Assembly: GCA_013368795.1 (NCBI GenBank)
Contig: JABFXX010000349.1
Coordinates: 1 to 38,314, forward strand
Reading direction: 5' to 3'
Length of the DNA stretch: 38,314 bases
Origin: Kofleriaceae bacterium
GTDB taxonomy: Bacteria; Myxococcota_A; Polyangia; Haliangiales; Haliangiaceae
Shown here: positions 1-7,840 of the stretch, in pieces
Position numbering within the stretch: position 1 is the first letter of the stretch
Layout of the letters: the number at the start of each line of letters is the position of its first letter
Program-made: the position numbers and the translations under genes
Notes under the pieces: model-generated
Databases searched by the model: none
Told to the model about the DNA's origin: nothing
The model's input: only the letters and a program-made list of their open reading frames with translations

Positions 1-375
1 GGCGTCGGCTGTCCGGGCATCGGCTGTCCGGGCTTCGGCTGTCCGGGTGTCGGCTGTCCGCGCATCGGCTGTTCGGGCGTCGGCTGTCCGCGCGTGGGGT
101 GTCCGGGTGTCGGCTGTCCGCGCGTGGGGTGTCCGGGTGTCGGCTGTCCGCGCGTGGGGTATCCGGGTGTCGGCTGTCCGGGCGTCGGCTGTCCGGGCGT
201 CGGCTGTCCGGGCATCGGCTGTCCGGGCATCGGCTGTCCGGGCATCGGCTGTCCGGGCATCGGCTGTCCGGGCATCGACTGTCCGGGCGTCGGCTGTCCG
301 GGCATCGACTGTCCGGGCGTCGGTTGTCCGGGCGTCGGCTGTCCGGGCGTCGGCTGTCCGCGCGTCGGCCGGTCG
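1..375. repeat. 15-bp minisatellite, at least 24 units
   Basis: Head-to-tail copies of GGCGTCGGCTGTCCG start at base 1 and keep an exact 15-base register to base 360, giving 24 units, with one decayed unit at 361-375. Units differ mostly at fixed positions (GGCGTC, GGCATC, GGTGTC or CGCGTG starts; CGGC or CGAC centres). At 91-180 three copies of a 30-bp dimer show a higher-order period. The array runs off the left edge, so its full length is unknown. Because 15 is a multiple of three and no stop occurs, all six frames stay open, with SAVRA-like or GCPGV-like pentapeptides on plus. I see no start signal or gene-like context, so I treat it as non-coding. Confidence 0.95.
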
Positions 376-403
376 CCGTCGTCCGGCTTGTCCGGCGCGC
401 TCA

Positions 404-558
404 CGGTGCGACTCCGATGCGCTCGTTCACCGGACGACTCCGATGCGGTCGTTCACCGGACGACTCCGATGCGGTCGTTCACCGGACGACTCCGATGCGG
501 TCGGTCCGGACGACTCCGATGCGGTCGTTCATCGGACAACTCCGAGGAGGCTGGTCAC
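404..558. repeat. ~26-bp tandem repeat, six units, touching the diguanylate cyclase stop
   Basis: Six units lie at 404-430 (27 bp), 431-456, 457-482, 483-506 (24 bp), 507-532 and 533-558. Most contain GACTCCGATGCGGTCGTTCA. The two units at 431-482 are identical; the last is the most diverged. The unit differs from the 15-bp minisatellite, and only about 28 bp of intermediate sequence (376-403) separates the arrays. The last unit covers the stop codon (555-557) of the minus-strand GGDEF gene, so the array sits in or just past the 3' end of that transcript. Bases 1-554 hold nothing else I can support. Confidence 0.9.
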
Positions 559-1553
559 GGCGCGACCTCGACACGGTTGCGGCCGCGCTGCTTGGCGCCG
601 TAGAGCGCGATGTCGGCGCGCTCGATGAGATCGGGCATCTTCTCGCCCATCCGCCACTGGGCGATGCCGACGGAAATGCGCAGGAGGAGGGCGAGGCCAT
701 CGCCGACGTCGAACGCGCGCTCGCACACGCGCTGGCGCATGCGCTCGCCGACCTCCCATGCGCGGCCAGCGTCGGCCTTGGGGAGGACCGCGATGAACTC
801 CTCGCCACCGTAGCGAACGAGGAGGTCGCCGCCGCGGATCGCGCTGCGGAGGCGGCGGGCGACCTCGGCGAGGACGACGTCACCGACGCCGTGACCGTAC
901 TGATCGTTGACGGCCTTGAAGTGGTCGACATCGACGAGCGCGATCGAGAGTGGGCGATCGCGCTCGATGGTGGCCTCGATCTCGGCGGGCAGGCGCTGCT
1001 GCAGGAACTCGCGGTTGTACGTGCCCGTGAGCGGGTCGGTGACCGCGACGCGGTGGAGGCGGACGTTCTCGATGTCGAGCGCGATCGTGGTGGCGATGAA
1101 GCGCACGATCTCGAGGTCGTCGGCATCGAACGCGTCGATGTGCTCGGCGGTGGCGGTGACCACGCCGACGCGTTCGCCGCGCGAGAGGAGGGGGACGCAG
1201 AGCATCGATGCGATCGGCGTCTGGTTGGCGGGCAGCTGGACGAACCGGGCGTCCGTGGCGACGTCGTGGATGAGCGCGGACTCGCCGCGCTCGACGACCC
1301 AGCCGGCGACACCTTCGCCGATCGCGAACGAGAGGGTGTGCATGCGCTCCGTCCGGAGGCCGTAGGCGGCCTTGGCGAGGAGGCGCTTGCGATGGGCATC
1401 GAGCAGCATGACCGAGCACGCCTTCGCGTTGATGAGCTGACAGATCAGCTCGGCGATGCGCGAGAGCAGGATGCCGGGATCGAGGTCCGATCCGACGAGC
1501 TTCCCGATCTCGAAGAGCACCGCAGGAAGGCGTGCCAGCTGCTCTGGTTTCAT
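555..1553 (-). CDS. GAF-GGDEF diguanylate cyclase
   Basis: This 332-residue protein should condense two GTP into cyclic di-GMP. Residues ~1-165 look like a GAF sensor ([13 protein letters not shown] near 120-132). The GGDEF domain begins with DPLTGTYNR at 173-181. It carries the active-site signature RYGGEEF with GGEEF at 249-253, and an intact inhibitory I-site RGGD at 240-243, so product feedback is expected. There is no transmembrane segment, so it is probably cytosolic. The ATG overlaps the stop of the hypoxanthine phosphoribosyltransferase gene as ATGA (1550-1553), which indicates translational coupling. The GAF ligand cannot be told from sequence. The stop lies inside the 26-bp repeat array. 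Confidence 0.93.
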   Translation of the reverse strand: MKPEQLARLPAVLFEIGKLVGSDLDPGILLSRIAELICQLINAKACSVMLLDAHRKRLLAKAAYGLRTERMHTLSFAIGEGVAGWVVERGESALIHDVATDARFVQLPANQTPIASMLCVPLLSRGERVGVVTATAEHIDAFDADDLEIVRFIATTIALDIENVRLHRVAVTDPLTGTYNREFLQQRLPAEIEATIERDRPLSIALVDVDHFKAVNDQYGHGVGDVVLAEVARRLRSAIRGGDLLVRYGGEEFIAVLPKADAGRAWEVGERMRQRVCERAFDVGDGLALLLRISVGIAQWRMGEKMPDLIERADIALYGAKQRGRNRVEVAP

Positions 1554-2116
1554 GCGTTGGTCACGAAGCCGATGTAGGGCAGGTTGCGGTAGCGCTGCGA
1601 GACATCGAGGCCGTAGCCGACGACGAATTTGTTTGGAATCGTGAAGCCGAGGTAGTCGATCTTGACTTCGCGCTCCTGGCGCTCCGGCTTGTGGAGGAGC
1701 GAGGCGAGCCTGATCGACGCCGGGCGGCGGGTCGCGAGGTTCTCGAGGAGGTAGTGGACGGTGTGGCCGGTGTCGACGATGTCCTCGACCACGATGATGT
1801 GCTTGCCCTCGATGGGGCGAGACAGATCTTGCGTGATCTGGACGACGCCCGAGGACACGGTCGCGTCTCCGTACGACGAGATACCGATGAAATCGATGAC
1901 GACGGGAAGTGCAACGTGACGCACGAGGTCGGCAAGGAAAATCACCGAGCCCTTCAGGACGCCGATCACGACAACGTCGTTTTCTGCGATCAGGGGGCGG
2001 TAATCGGTCGTGATCTGGGCACCGAGCTCCGCTACGCGGGCTGCGATGGCTTCAGCAGAGATGAGCTCGGCAAAGGGGTCGGGCGAGCGGTTCCAGGCAG
2101 GGGGCGGCGAGGCCAT
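1550..2116 (-). CDS. hpt: Hypoxanthine(-guanine) phosphoribosyltransferase
   Basis: Purine salvage enzyme that makes IMP (and usually GMP) from the base and PRPP in the cytosol. The 188-residue product has the type I PRTase fold: [11 protein letters not shown] at ~50-60, the ISSYG flexible-loop motif at 79-83, the PRPP-binding loop [11 protein letters not shown] at 109-119 and the C-terminal [14 protein letters not shown] segment. Length fits the bacterial Hpt family. The open frame extends upstream to 2194, but homology begins just after the ATG at 2116. A TACATT hexamer 7 nt before this ATG, with no ribosome-binding site, suggests a leaderless start. It is followed by the diguanylate cyclase in a four-base overlap and is divergent from a purine 5'-nucleotidase. 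Confidence 0.95.
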   Translation of the reverse strand: MASPPPAWNRSPDPFAELISAEAIAARVAELGAQITTDYRPLIAENDVVVIGVLKGSVIFLADLVRHVALPVVIDFIGISSYGDATVSSGVVQITQDLSRPIEGKHIIVVEDIVDTGHTVHYLLENLATRRPASIRLASLLHKPERQEREVKIDYLGFTIPNKFVVGYGLDVSQRYRNLPYIGFVTNA

Positions 2117-2123
2117 GTCCCCG

Positions 2124-2146
2124 AATGTATCGCAACGCGCTACAAT
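2124..2146. promoter_or_regulatory. Back-to-back -10 elements between hpt and the 5'-nucleotidase
   Basis: The 38 bp between the two start codons contain TACAAT on plus (2141-2146), 8 nt before the ATG at 2155, and TACATT on minus (plus coordinates 2124-2129), 7 nt before the ATG at 2116. Transcripts starting 7-8 nt past each hexamer would begin at the start codons. No clear -35 box is visible for either, and none would fit without overlapping the opposite gene. Inferred from spacing only. Confidence 0.5.
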
Positions 2147-2154
2147 GATCAGGA

Positions 2155-3666
2155 ATGGTCGCCAGCCTCGATCTCGATCCGACGATCGGCGCATTGCTCG
2201 GCGAGACCACCACCGAAATCGACGTAGCCCGCAAGAACCGCGTCTTCTGCAACCGCAACCTCCGGATGGACTCGATCGAGATGATCGGGTTCGACATGGA
2301 CTACACGCTCGCGCTCTACCACCAGGAGAAGCTCGAGCAGCTGTCCATGGAGCTGACGCTGCAGAAGCTGATCGGCAAGCATGGCTACCCCGAAGCTATC
2401 CGAGAGCTGTCGTACGACCCCAAGTGGGCGATTCGCGGCCTCATGGTGGACCGGCAACTGGGCAATGTCTTCAAGATGGACCGACACGCCTACGTCGGTC
2501 GCTGTTACCACGGCTTCAAGGAGCTCGATCACGACCAGCGCCGCGCGTCGTATCGCAACGAGAAGATCAACCTGTCAGCGGATCGGTTCGAGTGGATCGA
2601 CACGCTGTTCGGTCTTCCCGAGGCGGTCATGTACACGACCCTGGTCGACTGGGCCGACAAGCAAACCGGCACGGTCGATTACGACAAGCTGTTCGGAGAT
2701 ATTCGTACGGCGATCGACGAGGCCCACCGGGATGACACGCTGAAGAGCGTCATCAAGGCGAACCTGCCGGAGTACATCGCCAAGGATCCGCTCCTCGGCG
2801 AGACGCTCCACAAGTTCCGCAGCTCGGGCAAGAAGCTGTTCCTCCTGACGAACTCGCTCTACGACTACACGACCGTCGTGATGAGCTACCTCCTCGACGG
2901 CGAGCGCAAGGCGTACCCGTCGTGGCGCAACTACTTCGACATCGTGATCGTCGGCGGCGCGAAGCCGGCGTTCTTCAACGAGTTGCGCCCGTTCGTCCAG
3001 ATCGATCCGCAGACGATGCAGCCGATTCCGACGAACGGCGAGATCAAGCACCTGTCGCGCGACAAGATCTATCAGGGCGGCAACGTCGTCGCGTTCGAGC
3101 AGATGACGGGCATCAAGGGCGAGCAGGTGCTCTACATCGGCGACCACATCTACGGCGACATCCTGCGCCTGCGGAAGCAGCACATGTGGCGCACCGCGAT
3201 GGTGCTGCAGGAGCTCGAGCGCGAGATCTCGGTCAGCGAGCGGCTCGAGGCACAGATCAGCGACCTCGACCTTCTCGATCGCCGGCATCGCAACCTCGAG
3301 TCGGAGATCGACTACCAGACGCTGCGCCTCAAGAAGATCCAGCGCCTGCTCGACGATCCATCGACGTCGGCGCCGCTGCGCGCGCGGCTCGAGGAAGAAC
3401 GCAAGCTCGCACGGACATCGGTCGAGACCCTGCGCGAGCGTGCCGAGTTGATGGAGACCGAGGTCGACTCGCTCGAAGCGCGCATCGACCGCGCGTACAA
3501 CCCGCACTGGGGCAGCTGCCTGCGCGAGGGCAACGAGAACTCGCGCTTCGGCGAGCAGGTCAACGACTACGCGGACCTCTACACGTCGCGCGTGTCGAAC
3601 TTCGGACCGTACTCGCCGCTGCGCTACTTCCGCGCGCCGCGCCGACCGATGCCGCACGAGATCTGA
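2155..3666 (+). CDS. HAD-superfamily purine 5'-nucleotidase (cN-II/HAD-IG type)
   Basis: A 503-residue cytosolic enzyme of the IMP/GMP-specific 5'-nucleotidase family, expected to hydrolyse purine nucleoside monophosphates. HAD motif I is [10 protein letters not shown] with nucleophile D47 and acid/base D49. Motif II is [10 protein letters not shown] near 230-239, and motif III is [10 protein letters not shown] at 327-336. Residues ~352-445 are rich in Glu, Arg and Leu and look like a long coiled coil, followed by a conserved-looking C-terminus ([15 protein letters not shown]). Length matches the family (~450-550). It is divergent from hpt, so salvage and breakdown of IMP/GMP share a 38-bp control region. 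Substrate preference is inferred from the family. Confidence 0.9.
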   Translation: MVASLDLDPTIGALLGETTTEIDVARKNRVFCNRNLRMDSIEMIGFDMDYTLALYHQEKLEQLSMELTLQKLIGKHGYPEAIRELSYDPKWAIRGLMVDRQLGNVFKMDRHAYVGRCYHGFKELDHDQRRASYRNEKINLSADRFEWIDTLFGLPEAVMYTTLVDWADKQTGTVDYDKLFGDIRTAIDEAHRDDTLKSVIKANLPEYIAKDPLLGETLHKFRSSGKKLFLLTNSLYDYTTVVMSYLLDGERKAYPSWRNYFDIVIVGGAKPAFFNELRPFVQIDPQTMQPIPTNGEIKHLSRDKIYQGGNVVAFEQMTGIKGEQVLYIGDHIYGDILRLRKQHMWRTAMVLQELEREISVSERLEAQISDLDLLDRRHRNLESEIDYQTLRLKKIQRLLDDPSTSAPLRARLEEERKLARTSVETLRERAELMETEVDSLEARIDRAYNPHWGSCLREGNENSRFGEQVNDYADLYTSRVSNFGPYSPLRYFRAPRRPMPHEI

Positions 3667-3684
3667 CGGCACAGACCGCGCGAC

Positions 3685-3981
3685 CTAGCGCGGCAGGGTC
3701 GTCGGGCTCGGCACGCCGAGCCAGCTCGCGATGAGCGGTGCGAGTAAGCGCGGCAGGGTCGTCGGGCTTGGCACGCCGAGCCAGCTCGCGATGAGCGGTG
3801 CGAGTTAGCGCGGCAGGGTCGCCGGGCTTGGCACGCCGAGCCAGCTCGTGAGCTGTGCGAGCTCGCGCGGCAACGTCGTCGGAGTCGGCACGCCGCGCCA
3901 CCCTGCGACGTGGGTTGCGAGCTAGCGCGTCAGGGTCGTCGGGCTTGGCACGCCGAGCCAGCTCGCGATGAGCGGTGCGAG
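3685..3981 (-). repeat. 60-bp repeats: copies of the 3' end of the phosphatase gene
   Basis: Five units on the minus strand: 3922-3981 (the gene's own end), 3862-3921, 3805-3861, 3745-3804 and 3685-3744. Read in the gene's frame, each encodes a version of LAPLIASWLGVPSPTTLPR plus one final codon. That final codon reads TAG (the gene), GAG, TAA, TTA and TAG in order. One unit is 57 bp, a loss of exactly one codon, so the frame is kept throughout. The unit at 3862-3921 is the most diverged. These are tandem duplications of a coding end including its stop. Confidence 0.93.
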
Positions 3982-5619
3982 CTCGCCGAGGTCGATCTTC
4001 TCGCCGGGCGCATCGGCGGGCGCGTGCTTCGTGCGGCCCCACGGCAAGAGCAGGACCGGGACCTCGCGGTCGTAGTCGTTGAGCGAGCCATGCGCGGTCG
4101 CGAGGCGCTCGTCCTCTTCCTCCATGATCCAGCCGGGCCCGGGCAGATAGATGAAGTCGCCGGCGCGCTCGGGATCGATCATCAGGCAGAGCGCTTTTGC
4201 ATCGCCCGTGCGCTCGTCGCAGCGCCCGGCGAACGCGTCGGTACGGTCGGCGACACCGAGGCCGGGGAACGACTTCAGCGCGAACACGATCTTCTTCAGC
4301 GCGTTCTTGAGCTCGCTCCTGGGTTGCGCGAGCGCCGCCTTGGACAGGTAGACGTACGGATACTGCGCGTTCGCGATCCAGTTGCCGGTGCCGAGCACGG
4401 TGGTCGCGGCGAGGTTGGCGGCCGACTTGATCTGCTCGACGGTGTAGCGGCCACCGCCGTTGGTTTCGGGCATCGGCGCGCCGCCGTGATCGCTCGTCAG
4501 GATCATCGCCCACCGGCCTTCGCCGACGCGGCGATCGAGCTCGGCGAGGAAGTGATCGAGCTGTGCGTCGAGACGGAGCTCGGAGTCCCACGCCTCCCAC
4601 GACTCGTGGCCCCAGCCGTGCGCGATGTAGTCGTGTGCGGAGAGCGACACGAACAGGAGATCGGGGACGTGATCGGCGCCGAGGTTCTCGCCATCGATCG
4701 CGGCGAGCGCGGCGTCGAGGACGACCTCGTTGCCGAGCGGCAGTGCGAACACCGCGTCGTTGTACTTCGCGACGGTCGTCGGCTCGTGCGGGAACGTCGG
4801 GCCGAAGCCCTTCTCGCCGACCTCGCCGGGTTGCGCGTCGGCGACGCCGCTCAGCTTCGCGAGCCGATCGGCATCGAGCGGCGTCCACGGCGCGAGCCGC
4901 TTCGACGGCGGCGTCATCGCGCGAATCCACGGCGGGCGCGGATCGGTCGCGGCTGACTCGGCCGTCGTGACCGGGTGGACCGGCTCGTGCGCGAACTTGC
5001 CGACCGCGTCACCGGAGCTCGCCCACGTGCCGGTCGACGCGTCGTACCAGACGGCAAGGCCGCGGTGACCGAGGAGGAGGCGCGCCGCGCGATCCTTGAG
5101 CGCGACAGCGACGGCCTTCGCGGCCGGCTTGGGCGTGCGGGCCGCAGGACTCTTTGTCGCGTCGATCGATGCCGGCGTGTTCGTCGCGGCGATCGCATCG
5201 CCGAGGCCGGGCACGCGCAACCACTTCGTCTGATCGTCGGGCTCGACCGCCTTGACGGCGCGATCCTGATCGCGACTCCACCACTCGTTCGCGAGGATGC
5301 CCGACTTCGACGGGGTCTCGCCGGTGCCGATGAGCGCGTGGCCGGATGCGGTGATCGTCGCGCCCGACGGATGATGGCCGACACGCCACTCGCCCTCCGC
5401 AAGCAGCCGCGCGAAGCCGCCGGTCAGCGCGGTCCGCTTGCGCTCGAACGACCACTCCGGGAACTGGTCGACGACGACCACGACGACGAGGCGCGGCCGC
5501 GAGTCGGGCGTCGGATCGATCGCGCGCGGCTTCGTTTGCGTCGACGAGCTGGTCGGCGCGGCCGGGCAGCCGGCGAGCAGCGCGCCGAGCATCGAGACGA
5601 TCGCGAGCGGGCGAATCAC
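3922..5619 (-). CDS. Alkaline phosphatase superfamily lipoprotein (PafA-like phosphodiesterase/phosphatase)
   Basis: Exported metal-dependent phosphatase or phosphodiesterase of the type I phosphodiesterase/PafA branch. The N-terminus MIRPLAIVSMLGALLAGC is a lipoprotein signal with lipobox Cys. After it come the metal motif VVVVVVDQFPEWSF, the nucleophile region PSGATITASGHALIGTG (first Thr likely the nucleophile), and later TSDHGGAPMPE, a metal-binding DH pair. I start it at the GTG at 5619 because TACCGT lies 6 nt upstream; the ATG at 5643 (eight residues longer) is the alternative, and there is no clear ribosome-binding site for either. The ~20 C-terminal codons are tandemly repeated past the stop, which differs from a normal gene end. 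Substrate unknown. Confidence 0.85.
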   Translation of the reverse strand: MIRPLAIVSMLGALLAGCPAAPTSSSTQTKPRAIDPTPDSRPRLVVVVVVDQFPEWSFERKRTALTGGFARLLAEGEWRVGHHPSGATITASGHALIGTGETPSKSGILANEWWSRDQDRAVKAVEPDDQTKWLRVPGLGDAIAATNTPASIDATKSPAARTPKPAAKAVAVALKDRAARLLLGHRGLAVWYDASTGTWASSGDAVGKFAHEPVHPVTTAESAATDPRPPWIRAMTPPSKRLAPWTPLDADRLAKLSGVADAQPGEVGEKGFGPTFPHEPTTVAKYNDAVFALPLGNEVVLDAALAAIDGENLGADHVPDLLFVSLSAHDYIAHGWGHESWEAWDSELRLDAQLDHFLAELDRRVGEGRWAMILTSDHGGAPMPETNGGGRYTVEQIKSAANLAATTVLGTGNWIANAQYPYVYLSKAALAQPRSELKNALKKIVFALKSFPGLGVADRTDAFAGRCDERTGDAKALCLMIDPERAGDFIYLPGPGWIMEEEDERLATAHGSLNDYDREVPVLLLPWGRTKHAPADAPGEKIDLGELAPLIASWLGVPSPTTLTR

Positions 5620-5751
5620 CGGCGCACGGTACCGCGAACGCATGGCAGCCGCGTCGCGGCTCCGTGGCAACCACGGATGTCGAGAAGTCGGCGGCTCGAT
5701 GCGGGGCGAGCAACGTGGCACGGCCGCTGCTCTCCCCGCGGCGTGCGATCG

Positions 5752-6585
5752 ATGCCAGCGACGCAACCCAGTGAATCTGCGCGATCACTCGCGCACGTCT
5801 CGTCGCGCCTCGCGTTGCCGTTCGCAACGTGCGCGGCACTTGCGGCTTGCGCCTCCGGGCGCGGCAGTCCGGGCGACCTTCCGCAGCCCGATGCCGCGCG
5901 GCAGCCCGACGCGCGCGAGGCGGACGCGAGCTCGGTCCAGGCGGACGCGCCGCCTGAAGGCTGTGCGATCGCGGCCGGGCTCACGCCGACCCTCGACGGC
6001 ACCGATGACATGGCCGAGTACCCCGCGGCCCAGCAGGTCACGCCGGGCGCGATGCTCGGCACCGACGTCGCCGCGATCGCGTGGGACGACGCGAAGCTCT
6101 ACGTGACGGTCGCATCGACCGCGTTCGAGCAGGCGTACGAGCCGCTGCACATCTACGTCGAGGCCGGCACCACGCTCGGCGCGGCGACCCCGGCGAACGG
6201 CAAGGAGTACGGTGGGCTCGTCCCGGCGCTGCCGTTCTCGCCGACGCATCTGATCGCGGTGCGTCGCGTCTCGGATTCCGGCACCGGCGGGTACAACGGC
6301 GTGTTCGTCCCCGGCGATGGCTGGACGGCACGCACGCTCGACCTCGACGCGAGCACGTTCGCGTCGGCCGATCTCCACACGCTCTCGGTGAGCGTGCCGT
6401 GGAGCGCGCTCGGCACGTGCCCGACGCACACGCGACTCGCGCTGCATGTCGTTCACGGCGCGGTCGCGAACGAGTGGAAGGACCTCGTGCCCGGCACGCA
6501 TACGCCCTGGCTGGCGCCGGGCGGTGGCTTCTACGAGATCGATCTGACCGCGCCGCCTGCGGTCAGCGGCTGGTCGCTACGATAG
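5752..6585 (+). CDS. Putative lipoprotein with CBM9-like beta domain
   Basis: A 277-residue protein with a possible lipoprotein signal (RLALPFATCAALAAC, lipobox Cys ~33) after an unusually long polar start, then a low-complexity PDA-rich linker. Residues ~60-277 (from TPTLDGTDDMAEYPAA through IAWDDAKLYVTVAS) resemble the family 9 carbohydrate-binding/DOMON-like sandwich, in which the protein describes a small change against a reference set. This resemblance is by eye and weak. The start is uncertain: ATG 5752 or GTG 5743. It is divergent from the phosphatase lipoprotein, and its last 9 bases overlap the convergent dps gene. Function unknown. Confidence 0.7.
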   Translation: MPATQPSESARSLAHVSSRLALPFATCAALAACASGRGSPGDLPQPDAARQPDAREADASSVQADAPPEGCAIAAGLTPTLDGTDDMAEYPAAQQVTPGAMLGTDVAAIAWDDAKLYVTVASTAFEQAYEPLHIYVEAGTTLGAATPANGKEYGGLVPALPFSPTHLIAVRRVSDSGTGGYNGVFVPGDGWTARTLDLDASTFASADLHTLSVSVPWSALGTCPTHTRLALHVVHGAVANEWKDLVPGTHTPWLAPGGGFYEIDLTAPPAVSGWSLR

Positions 6586-7050
6586 CGTCGCGCGCAGGAA
6601 CCACGCGTTCTTCTCGAACTCGGTGACGACGCCGGTGAGCAGGTCGACCGTGTCGGTGTCGCCGAGCTTCTCGCCGATCGAGCGCGACTCGCGGATGCCG
6701 GCGAGGTACGTGTCGATGCGCTCGGCGAGGAGCTTCACGTGCTCGAGGTCGCGCGTGACGTCGTTCGGGTAGTCCGCGATCTTCGAGGTCTTCGCGACGT
6801 GGCGGACGGTCCCGTGGGCGAGGCCACCGAGGGTGACAGCACGCTCGGCGATCGAGTCGTTGTGCAGCGCGAGCTGGTTCGCGAACTGCTCGAACAGTGG
6901 GTGGAGCGCCGGGAACTGAGGACCGCGGACGTTCCAGTGCGCGACCTTGATCGCGGCGTGAAGGTCGAGCCCGTCGGCGAGGCGGTCGTTCAGCGTGTTG
7001 ACCAGCGCGGTGCGGGCGGATTCGGGGAGCTGGCTAGGCGTCTTGTACAT
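6577..7050 (-). CDS. dps: Dps-family ferritin-like DNA-protection protein
   Basis: A 157-residue Dps/miniferritin expected to form a dodecamer that oxidises and stores iron with hydrogen peroxide and shields DNA. The inter-subunit ferroxidase ligands are all visible: H38 (AHWNVRG), H50 (ALHPLFE), E54, D65 and E69 (HNDSIAER). Length matches the family. It lacks a long Lys-rich N-terminal tail (MYKTPSQLPES), so direct DNA binding is uncertain. There is no Shine-Dalgarno; TATGGT lies 6 nt upstream of the ATG. A perfect inverted repeat is centred on the start codon, and two more lie upstream. The 3' end overlaps the convergent lipoprotein gene by 9 bases. Confidence 0.94.
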   Translation of the reverse strand: MYKTPSQLPESARTALVNTLNDRLADGLDLHAAIKVAHWNVRGPQFPALHPLFEQFANQLALHNDSIAERAVTLGGLAHGTVRHVAKTSKIADYPNDVTRDLEHVKLLAERIDTYLAGIRESRSIGEKLGDTDTVDLLTGVVTEFEKNAWFLRATLS

Positions 7051-7126
7051 GACAAGACCATAGTCATCGCCCGTGCATCGGAATAGGTCCGATCCGTGGA
7101 TGCCTCTGATAGGAGAATCTTATCAG
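7040..7126 (-). promoter_or_regulatory. dps upstream region with three inverted repeats
   Basis: Three dyads lie in 87 bp. GTCTTGT/ACAAGAC (7040-7046 and 7052-7058, 5-bp spacer) is perfect and centred on the dps ATG. ATCGGA/TCCGAT (7077-7082 and 7088-7093, 5-bp spacer) is perfect. CTGATAGGA/TCTTATCAG (7106-7114 and 7118-7126, 3-bp spacer) has one mismatch and is AT-rich like Fur/PerR-class operators. That last dyad ends exactly where the zinc-ribbon gene stops (7127), so it could be a terminator hairpin for that gene instead, but it lacks a U-tract. Regulator identity is inference. Confidence 0.5.
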
Positions 7127-7840
7127 TCAGCCGAGGAGCGAGAACAGGATGTCGACCAGCGCCGAGCCCGGCGTGCGCGTGTCGGTCACGGGCGGCATGA
7201 TCACCGGCGTTCCGCGAGCGCGGTCGACGGCGAGCTGGGCGCGCCTGCGCTCGATCTCCTTCTTCTCGGCCTTCTCGAGCCCACCTTGCATCACGAACTC
7301 GATCACGCGCGGGAGCTCGCCGGTATCGAAGAACGTGCCGTGGTCGCGGCACACGTCGACGATCACTCCCGCTCCCATCGCGAACAGCTTGCGATTCATC
7401 ATCGTCGTGCAGACCGGGCACTTCACGTACATCTTCTGGCCGGGCTTGACGATCTGCGACGCGACCTGATTCGGCAGCGCACCGAGCAGCGCCTCGGCGC
7501 GTGCCTGCTGGCGATCGGCGATCACGCGCCTGATCGCGACCTGATCGAGGAACAGGCCCATGCAGCTGCCGCACTCATCGATCACGATGTCACCGACGAG
7601 TCGCGCGTGCAGGGGCGTCGTGCAACGCGGGCAGGGGAGCTCCTTGCCCGGCGTCTTCGCGACGAGATCGAGCTCGGCGCCGCAACCCGGGCAGTGCTTG
7701 TGTCCGGAGAACGAGCGCGCGAGGCAGCGAGGGCAGGCCTTCATCATCAGCTCGGTGTTGCAGTGCGAGCAGTGGTGGTCGGTCGACTTCGCGCCGGCGC
7801 CACAGTGCGGACAGGTCAGCATCCCGGCCTGTGTGGTCAT
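7127..7840 (-). CDS. Zinc-ribbon (zf-TFIIB-like) protein
   Basis: A 237-residue Cys-rich protein of unknown exact role. From the N-terminus it shows CPHCGAG, CSHCN, CPRC, CPGCGAE, CPRC, then [10 protein letters not shown], which is the TFIIB-type zinc-finger signature, and later CPVC with [13 protein letters not shown], a second copy of the same motif. These suggest three or four bound zinc ions. No signal peptide is present, so it is likely cytosolic, with a hydrophobic end ([11 protein letters not shown]). The ATG overlaps the cytochrome stop as ATGA (7837-7840), so the two are translationally coupled. A role in making or regulating the cytochrome is possible but is only inferred from coupling. 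Confidence 0.85.
   Translation of the reverse strand: MTTQAGMLTCPHCGAGAKSTDHHCSHCNTELMMKACPRCLARSFSGHKHCPGCGAELDLVAKTPGKELPCPRCTTPLHARLVGDIVIDECGSCMGLFLDQVAIRRVIADRQQARAEALLGALPNQVASQIVKPGQKMYVKCPVCTTMMNRKLFAMGAGVIVDVCRDHGTFFDTGELPRVIEFVMQGGLEKAEKKEIERRRAQLAVDRARGTPVIMPPVTDTRTPGSALVDILFSLLG

Noticed and set aside
1-558. CRISPR array
   Set aside because: Units are directly adjacent with no unique spacers, and no cas gene is present.
99-1577. Long plus-strand open frame of ~490 codons through the repeats and antisense to the diguanylate cyclase
   Set aside because: It is open because the 15-bp unit has no stops and GC-rich DNA keeps antisense frames open; the GGDEF protein on minus has clear domains.
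3560-4930. Arg-rich minus-strand open frame of 456 codons across the 60-bp repeats
   Set aside because: It is a shifted-frame shadow of the phosphatase gene and of the repeats; composition is R/A-rich with no domain.
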